Shown in pieces: positions 5,300 through 9,552 of a DNA stretch of 9,552 bases; within the stretch, counting starts at the first letter, position 1; the number at the start of each line of letters is the position of its first letter. The notes under the pieces are model-generated. The model worked only from the letters and a program-made list of their open reading frames with translations. It had not been told where the DNA came from and did no database searches. This DNA is from an uncultured Oscillospiraceae bacterium (GTDB taxonomy: Bacteria > Bacillota > Clostridia > Oscillospirales > Ruminococcaceae): NCBI GenBank assembly GCA_910578755.1, contig CAJTSZ010000082.1, forward strand, positions 1 to 9,552. The letters run 5' to 3'. A program made the translations under genes and the position numbers.

Positions 5300-6104
5300 C
5301 AGCTCTGCACCAGTGGAGCAAATATCCCCTTGGGGCAATTTCCCCCAGGGGCAGCTTTCCCAATGGCTGGCTGCCGCAGCATGGCTCATGCTGTGGCAGC
5401 TTTGCTGCTCTTTAGTGGACCTGCCTTTGCTGCTGCCATCCCCAGGGCAAACAGCTTCCCGCTTAGTTCAGCTGGCCGTTACGGCAGATTTTTGGCTCAC
5501 TGTGGGGGCTACCTTTAGCCGTATATGCAGCGGTTTTTTTCTGGCGGCTGTGGTTGGCAGCCTGTTGGCTGTGGCTGCCGCAGCCAGCCTATGGGTAAAA
5601 ACCTTTTTGTACCCGCTGTTTGCGGTATTACAGGCTACGCCGGTGGCTTCCTTTACTATTTTGGCCCTGGTTTGGATTCGCTCCAGCAACCTTTCCATAT
5701 TTATTTCCTTTATTATGGTGCTGCCTATGGTGTACCGCAGCGTCCTTGCAGGAATAAAAAGCGCCGACCGCCAGCTGCTGGAAATGGGGCGGGCCTTCCG
5801 TTTTTCCTGGTGGAAAAAGGTGCGGTTTTTGTACCTGCCGGCGGTGCTGCCTTTTTTTGTTTCCGCCTGTACAACGGGTATTGGCTTTGCATGGAAGTCG
5901 GGAATCGCGGCGGAAGTTTTGGGAATACCCGCCCGGGCTGTGGGCAGCGAAATTTACCAGGCAAAAATATACCTGGAAACAGCCGACCTTTTTGCCTGGA
6001 CAATCGTTGTTATTTTTATTTCTATTGTTTTGGAACGGCTGTTTGTTTGGGCCATGGGGCGGCTAAAGGTTTGCCTTTTGCGCTATGGGGGAAGCAAATT
6101 ATGA
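5274..6104 (+). CDS. ABC importer permease, SsuC/TauC-like
   Basis: The 276-residue integral membrane protein has about six hydrophobic segments (roughly 31-50, 74-103, 110-135, 138-160, 190-210 and 238-262). The inner-membrane-permease loop that contacts the ATPase is at 169-193: LLEMGRAFRFSWWKKVRFLY followed by LP, in the family's EAA...G...LP pattern. The ending with GFAWKSGIAAEVLG is typical of nitrate/sulfonate/taurine permeases. A TTG at 5235 could add 13 residues, but GGAGGGG lies nine bases before the ATG at 5274, so that start is preferred. It overlaps the solute-binding gene by 26 bases and the ATPase gene by 4 (ATGA), showing tight translational coupling. Confidence 0.9.
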   Translation: MRLFTTKNNSSAPVEQISPWGNFPQGQLSQWLAAAAWLMLWQLCCSLVDLPLLLPSPGQTASRLVQLAVTADFWLTVGATFSRICSGFFLAAVVGSLLAVAAAASLWVKTFLYPLFAVLQATPVASFTILALVWIRSSNLSIFISFIMVLPMVYRSVLAGIKSADRQLLEMGRAFRFSWWKKVRFLYLPAVLPFFVSACTTGIGFAWKSGIAAEVLGIPARAVGSEIYQAKIYLETADLFAWTIVVIFISIVLERLFVWAMGRLKVCLLRYGGSKL

Positions 6105-6763
6105 TATTTTTAAAAAATATTACAGTTAGTTATAACAAAAAAAGTATTTTGCAAAACTTTTCCCTTACCTTGCCAGAGCAGGGGGCCGTGTGTTTGTTTG
6201 CTCCTTCGGGCAGCGGAAAAACAACCCTGCTCAGTATGATTGCCGGGCTAAAGCAGGGTTTTTCCGGCCAGGTTCAGGGGCTAAAGGGCAAAAAAGTTTC
6301 TGTGGTATTCCAGGAAAACCGCCTGCTTCCCGGCGTAACCGCCCTAAGCAATGTTTCTGTGGCGCTCCCCAAGGGGCAGGAACAGCAGGCCGCCTTTTGG
6401 CTGGAACAGGTGGGGCTAAGGGAGGCTGCCAATCTGCTGCCGGAGGAATTAAGCGGGGGAATGCAGCGGCGGGTGGCCATTGCCCGGGCCTTAGCCTGGG
6501 GCGGGGACATTTACCTGTTGGACGAACCGTTCCAAGGGCTGGACCAAGAGTTAAAAAACAAGCTCATGGATATCATTCGCAGCAGGGCCAAAGGCAGCCT
6601 TGTGGTATTGGTGACCCACAGCTGGGAAAGCGCCCTCACCTTTGCCGACCAGGTGGTGGTTTGTTCCGGCCAGCCTATGGAAATACAAAAGCAGTTTGCC
6701 ATTGCGGAGCCTTACGGCAAGCGGGATACTGCTGCGCTGCTTGCCAAGTATGGCCAGGGATAG
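6101..6763 (+). CDS. ABC importer ATPase, SsuB/TauB-like
   Basis: The 220-residue ATPase has all core motifs: Walker A APSGSGKT (34-41, with Ala in place of the first Gly of GxxxxGKT), Q-loop VVFQENRLLPG, signature LSGGMQRRVAIARAL, Walker B IYLLDEP with the D-loop GLD, and the switch His in LVTHSWESAL. It powers the permease encoded just upstream. At 220 residues it is somewhat shorter than the 240-260 usual for SsuB or TauB, mainly at the C-terminus. The frame is open much further upstream, but the ATG at 6101 overlaps the permease stop as ATGA, carries GGGGGAAG before it and starts at the first strand of the fold (MIFLKNITVSYN), so it is the true start. Confidence 0.93.
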   Translation: MIFLKNITVSYNKKSILQNFSLTLPEQGAVCLFAPSGSGKTTLLSMIAGLKQGFSGQVQGLKGKKVSVVFQENRLLPGVTALSNVSVALPKGQEQQAAFWLEQVGLREAANLLPEELSGGMQRRVAIARALAWGGDIYLLDEPFQGLDQELKNKLMDIIRSRAKGSLVVLVTHSWESALTFADQVVVCSGQPMEIQKQFAIAEPYGKRDTAALLAKYGQG

Positions 6764-6789
6764 CGGGGAGCCTTTGTCCCTGGTTTTTT
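6754..6789 (+). terminator. terminator of the Crp/ABC-importer operon
   Basis: CCAGGGA (6754-6760) pairs with TCCCTGG (6777-6783), followed directly by six T. The first arm lies inside the last codons of the ATPase gene and the stop codon lies in the loop, so the coding sequence and the terminator overlap. Confidence 0.72.
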
Positions 6790-6818
6790 GCAGGTTGTAA
6801 AATATCCCAGCAGTTCTA

Positions 6819-6846
6819 TTGCCATTACACAGAAAGGTGCTATACT
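6819..6846 (+). promoter_or_regulatory. promoter of the FGE-like gene
   Basis: TTGCCA (6819-6824) and TATACT (6841-6846) are 16 bases apart, and TGC directly before TATACT makes it an extended -10. The ribosome binding site AAGGAGGG (6866-6873) follows about 20 bases later, before the ATG at 6879. Confidence 0.7.
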
Positions 6847-6878
6847 ATGCTTAGTTAACGCTGTTAAGGAGGGCTATC

Positions 6879-7841
6879 ATGTCAGAATCATTAAACAATA
6901 TCCGTCTGCGCATTGAGGCGCTGGGAATAGATTTTCAGTTTATAAAACCCATTCAAACAGGCGCAAAGGGAGAGGAAAGGGACACATGGCTTTTGGAATA
7001 TGAGGGCTCCCAGTTCATTTTTGTGCCTGGTCAAAAAAATGTCACCTTAGGGTGGGATGTGGAAAAATGCCCTTTGGGCAGCGGCCTGCTGGAGGGCTTA
7101 AAAGAGGAATTTGCCGCGGGGTGCCACTATTACAAGGAAGAGCTGAAGGACTACCGGAAATATTACGAAGAACAAATTGAAAAGGCCCAACAAAAGGGCG
7201 AACTGGAAAAAGCCGATGAACTGCGCCAGGAGATGGCGGAGGAGCTGGAGATGATGGAGGAAGATATTGAGGAAAAAGGCTATACAAGCTGGGAAAATTT
7301 TATGGAAAAATGGAACCAGAACCTCTCCCAGTGCCTGTCCCCCCTGCGCACTGCGGATATTGGCGATATGCTTGTAGAAGTGGACAGCCGCTACCTGGAA
7401 GAGGATGTGCCCTCCTTGGAGCAGGCCATTTTATCCCTGAAAAAAGGCCCCTTCACCCTGGCAACAGAGGATGAGTACGAATACCTCTGCAACGGCGGCG
7501 CGCGCACCCTGTTCCGCTGGGGGGATACCTTGGAGGATGTCATGGAGGAAATTTTTAATGTGGGCTCTGTCAGCAATCCAATGGAAAGGAAGATTTTGGA
7601 GCAGCCCAATGCCCTGGGCCTGTTTATGGCCTACAATTCTTATAAAAATGAAATTATAGATAACACGGCTTACACCAAAGGCGGAGACGGCGGCTGTTCC
7701 CTCTGCGGCGGCGACGGGGCCATTTATGTCCTGCCCTGCTACACCGCTTTTTACCGCAACCCCATGTGTGAAATCTATGAAAGGCCCCATGGGTTATCCA
7801 AAAACTATTTTTGCTACAGGCGTATTGTCCGTTTGCCATAA
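6879..7841 (+). CDS. formylglycine-generating-enzyme-like (SUMF1/C-type-lectin fold) protein with coiled-coil insertion
   Basis: The 320-residue soluble protein is not one I recognise by name, but its ordered motifs follow the FGE-sulfatase fold. FIFVPGQKNVTLGWD (46-60) resembles the opening xIPGGxFxMG. FTLATEDEYEYLCNGG (192-207) matches RLPTEAEWEYAARGG. LFRWGD (211-216) matches YPWGD, PNALGLF (243-249) matches PNAFGLYD, KGGDGG (268-272) stands where RGGSW is usual, and CYRRIVRL (312-319) matches the end strand. Between the first two blocks lies a highly charged helical stretch (about 72-135, with ELEKADELRQEMAEELEMME), probably a coiled coil. The paired active-site cysteines of true FGE are not evident, but CSLC (273-276) is present. 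Catalysis is therefore doubtful, and a binding role is as likely. It has its own promoter and no functional neighbours. Confidence 0.6.
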   Translation: MSESLNNIRLRIEALGIDFQFIKPIQTGAKGEERDTWLLEYEGSQFIFVPGQKNVTLGWDVEKCPLGSGLLEGLKEEFAAGCHYYKEELKDYRKYYEEQIEKAQQKGELEKADELRQEMAEELEMMEEDIEEKGYTSWENFMEKWNQNLSQCLSPLRTADIGDMLVEVDSRYLEEDVPSLEQAILSLKKGPFTLATEDEYEYLCNGGARTLFRWGDTLEDVMEEIFNVGSVSNPMERKILEQPNALGLFMAYNSYKNEIIDNTAYTKGGDGGCSLCGGDGAIYVLPCYTAFYRNPMCEIYERPHGLSKNYFCYRRIVRLP

Positions 7842-7955
7842 CAGGTTTGGCAAGCAAATTTCTTTTGCAAGCGTTCAGCCGCTTCCAAGCCTATCCCAAT
7901 GGGGCCAAAACTTACAGTGGAGTACCCGCTGAATAAAGGAAAAGGAGATGTTTTT

Positions 7956-8654
7956 ATGGGAAAAATTGTAGCAGTCGGCGGCGGGGAGCTGCGTTTGGGG
8001 GAAACAAAGGCAATCGACCAGTATATTGTGGGGCTTTGCGGCAAGGAAAGCCCTAAATTGCTGTTTTTGCCCACAGCAAGCCACGATGCCCCAGGTTATG
8101 TGGAAGCAGTGGAGAAGGAGTTTGGCTCCATGGGGTGCACTGTCCAGGCGCTGTGCCTTACCAGCCAAACATATACCCAGGAGGAAATAAAAAGCAGCAT
8201 ACTGGGCGCGGATATTATTTATGTTGGCGGCGGCAGCACAGCTTTTATGATGGATTGTTGGAAGAAGTACGGGGTGGACGGCTATTTGCGCCAGGCCTAT
8301 GAGCAGGGCACAGTGCTTTCCGGCCTAAGCGCAGGCTCAATTTGCTGGTTTGCTTTCGGCCACAGCGACAGCGACCTTATAGACGGCACAGGCCAGGCAT
8401 ACCGGTTTGTGGACGGCCTGGGCCTGCTGCCTTACTTCCATTGCCCCCATTATGATGAAAAAGGGCGCGAAGGCTTTGACGCAATGGCCGCAGAATTTAT
8501 GGAAAAGAACCCCATGCCCGCCATTGCCTTGGAAAACCAAACAGCGCTGTTGTATATAGACGGCGCGTGCCAAATCATAAAGGAAAAACCAGAGAAAAAA
8601 GCCTATATGTTTACCTGGGAAAATGGGGCCTGCTGCCGCAGGGAGCTTTATTAA
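7956..8654 (+). CDS. peptidase S51 (peptidase E-like) family protein
   Basis: The 232-residue cytoplasmic protein has the class-I-glutamine-amidotransferase-like fold of peptidase family S51: the start MGKIVAVGGGELR, the strand KLLFLPTAS, ADIIYVGGGST (85-95), and the nucleophile elbow SGLSAGSICW with Ser125 in the family's GxSAG motif. HCPHYDEKGR (162-171) supplies the candidate catalytic His165, and ALENQTALLY is the late conserved strand. Peptidase E cleaves dipeptides with N-terminal Asp; cyanophycinase is a relative, but its specific features are not evident. The frame is open 57 bases further upstream, but AAAGGAG sits just before the ATG at 7956 and the family start fits there. The 114 bases before it show no clear promoter or terminator, so it may be read with the FGE-like gene. 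Confidence 0.88.
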   Translation: MGKIVAVGGGELRLGETKAIDQYIVGLCGKESPKLLFLPTASHDAPGYVEAVEKEFGSMGCTVQALCLTSQTYTQEEIKSSILGADIIYVGGGSTAFMMDCWKKYGVDGYLRQAYEQGTVLSGLSAGSICWFAFGHSDSDLIDGTGQAYRFVDGLGLLPYFHCPHYDEKGREGFDAMAAEFMEKNPMPAIALENQTALLYIDGACQIIKEKPEKKAYMFTWENGACCRRELY

Positions 8655-8721
8655 AACAGTAAAACCTTAGGCAGCAAAAGAAATTATTGCAGCCTCCCCA
8701 AAACTTTCTTTTTAAAAGCTA

Positions 8722-8750
8722 TTGCCTTTTCTTTTTCGGTGTGATAATAT
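8722..8750 (+). promoter_or_regulatory. probable promoter of rpmE
   Basis: TTGCCT (8722-8727) and TAATAT (8745-8750) are 17 bases apart; an overlapping GATAAT (8743-8748) is an alternative -10. A start near 8757 would leave a leader of about 37 bases with no strong hairpin. Confidence 0.5.
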
Positions 8751-8793
8751 GTAACTTGTAATTTTGTGTATTCAAGAAAGAGGTGACTGTGTA

Positions 8794-9003
8794 ATGAAAC
8801 AGGGAATCCATCCAAAGTATGAGCCAACAGTAGTAAAATGTGCATGCGGTGCAGAATTTGAAACTCGTTCTACTAAAAAAGATGTGCGCGTTGAAATTTG
8901 TTCAAAGTGTCATCCTTTCTTTACTGGTAGACAGAAGCTCGTAGATGCTGGCGGTCGTGTAGACCGTTTCAATAAACGTTTTGCAAACGTTATTGAAAAA
9001 TAG
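8794..9003 (+). CDS. rpmE: ribosomal protein L31, zinc-binding (C+) form
   Basis: The 69-residue protein is a typical bacterial L31: MKQGIHPKYEPT, CACGAEF and EICSKCHPFFTGRQKL, with GRVDRFNKRF near the end. L31 bridges the two ribosomal subunits. Cysteines 16, 18, 36 and 39 form the zinc ribbon, so this is the zinc-containing form, which in many bacteria has a cysteine-free paralogue for zinc shortage; none is seen here. The gene uses more AT-ending codons than its neighbours, as expected of highly expressed ribosomal genes. The ATG follows GAGGTGA at normal spacing; an in-frame start further upstream is unlikely because it would precede this site. It forms a single-gene unit between the promoter at 8722-8750 and the terminator at 9024-9057. 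Confidence 0.97.
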   Translation: MKQGIHPKYEPTVVKCACGAEFETRSTKKDVRVEICSKCHPFFTGRQKLVDAGGRVDRFNKRFANVIEK

Positions 9004-9023
9004 GCCGGGCGTATTTGCTGAAC

Positions 9024-9057
9024 AAAGGCGGTGCATATTGGTGCACCGCCTTTCTTT
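9024..9057 (+). terminator. strong rho-independent terminator of rpmE
   Basis: AAAGGCGGTGCA (9024-9035) pairs perfectly with TGCACCGCCTTT (9042-9053) around six bases, ending in TTTCTTT. It is twelve pairs long and lies 20 bases after the rpmE stop. Confidence 0.9.
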
Positions 9058-9096
9058 CCGTATAGGAATAGTTTGCCCAGGTAAGGGGGAAATAAC

Positions 9097-9552
9097 ATGA
9101 AAGAATATACAACCATTGCCCAGCGCGCTCAGGCAGAATTTATAGAACGCAAATCCCAGTTTATTGGCGTGGTGGCCCCGGTTTCCACCGAGGAGGAGGC
9201 CCAGGCCCTTATTGCGGAGGTCCGCGCTGCCCACCGGGACGCTACCCACAATACCTTTGCGTATATTTTAAACAACGGCATAAAACGCTGTTCCGACGAC
9301 GGCGAGCCCCAGGGAACAGCCGGCGTGCCTATTTTGGACGTGCTGCAAAAGGAGGGCCTTACCAACATTGTGGCCGTAGTTACCCGGTACTTTGGGGGTA
9401 TTATGCTTGGTGCGGGGGGTTTGGTGCGGGCCTATTCCCACGGGGCCAAAATAGCAGTGGACGCCGCCCGCCGCCAGGTTATGAGCCCCGCCGTGCTGCT
9501 GAGGCTGGTTTTCGATTACAGCCTCTACGGCAAAATCTCCTACCTGCTGCCC
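9097..9552 (+). CDS. yigZ: YigZ/IMPACT-family protein, 3' end outside the window
   Basis: The first 152 residues are present, still in frame at the right edge; the family is usually about 200-215 residues. They carry the whole IMPACT (UPF0029) N-terminal domain: FIERKSQFIGVVAPV, THNTFAYIL, CSDDGEPQGTAGVPILDVL (65-83) and VVTRYFGGIMLGAGGLVRAYS (94-114). These are the family's signature blocks. The missing part would be the small ferredoxin-like C-terminal domain. The eukaryotic relative IMPACT regulates the Gcn2 kinase; the bacterial role is not firmly established. The ATG follows AAGGGGG. It begins 40 bases after the rpmE terminator, so it needs its own promoter, and no clear one is visible in the short gap. 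Confidence 0.93.
   Translation, partial: MKEYTTIAQRAQAEFIERKSQFIGVVAPVSTEEEAQALIAEVRAAHRDATHNTFAYILNNGIKRCSDDGEPQGTAGVPILDVLQKEGLTNIVAVVTRYFGGIMLGAGGLVRAYSHGAKIAVDAARRQVMSPAVLLRLVFDYSLYGKISYLLP

Noticed and set aside
5525..6100. Upstream extension of the ATPase frame by nearly 200 codons
   Set aside because: It lies within the permease gene in another frame, has no domain pattern, and the ATG at 6101 has a good ribosome binding site, an ATGA overlap and the true first strand of the ATPase.
7899..7955. Earlier start for the S51 peptidase
   Set aside because: The extra 19 residues do not belong to the family, and AAAGGAG directly precedes the later ATG.
8669..8695. Terminator after the S51 peptidase gene
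   Set aside because: The stem is only four plus two pairs around a mismatch with a 13-base loop, and no T-tract follows directly.
8764..8793. Earlier in-frame start for rpmE
   Set aside because: It precedes the GAGGTGA ribosome binding site, and L31 proteins begin at MKQGIHP.
1..9552. CRISPR array, tRNA or rRNA gene, insertion sequence
   Set aside because: No regularly spaced direct repeats, no cloverleaf-like segment, no rRNA-like stretch and no transposase or integrase frame were seen on either strand.

Overview
The window reads as the chromosome of a low-to-mid GC Bacillota, most likely an anaerobic gut-type Clostridia. The grounds are strong GGAGG-type ribosome binding sites, sigma-A-like promoters, hairpin/T-tract terminators, Clostridia-style proteins and a four-cysteine L31. 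No species can be named from sequence alone. I see no tRNA, rRNA, CRISPR array, insertion sequence or integrase.

Layout. Positions 1-660 carry minus-strand material that looks accessory, possibly the edge of an integrative element. It holds a 59-codon gene with its own promoter (402-581), two tandem terminators (354-391 and 290-328), and a hairpin-rich stretch (24-231) leading to an ATG at 33 whose reading frame runs off the left edge. Positions 663-2582 hold a minus-strand three-gene operon: a two-helix membrane protein with an extracytoplasmic Cache-like domain and no output domain, a degenerate MNT-type nucleotidyltransferase, and an overlapping HEPN protein, closed by a terminator. Next, also on the minus strand, is a RimJ/RimL-type GNAT acetyltransferase (2703-3287).

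From 3438 everything reads on the plus strand. A consensus-like promoter drives a compact operon of a Crp/Fnr-family regulator, a lipoprotein solute-binding protein, an ABC permease and an ABC ATPase (3542-6763), closed by a terminator that overlaps the last stop codon. This looks like a self-contained importer of the nitrate/sulfonate/taurine type with its own regulator. The substrate cannot be read from the sequence. Next come a protein with formylglycine-generating-enzyme-like (C-type-lectin-fold) motifs and a coiled-coil insertion (6879-7841), a peptidase E-like S51 peptidase (7956-8654), rpmE for ribosomal protein L31 (8794-9003) with a strong terminator, and the first 152 codons of a YigZ/IMPACT-family gene cut by the right edge.

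The most unusual unit is the membrane-sensor/MNT/HEPN operon. The HEPN protein lacks the RX4-6H ribonuclease motif and the MNT protein lacks the GS signature and one catalytic Asp, so it does not look like a standard HepT-MntA toxin-antitoxin pair. Second is the leader at the left edge, where two mutually exclusive pairings involve the start-codon region.
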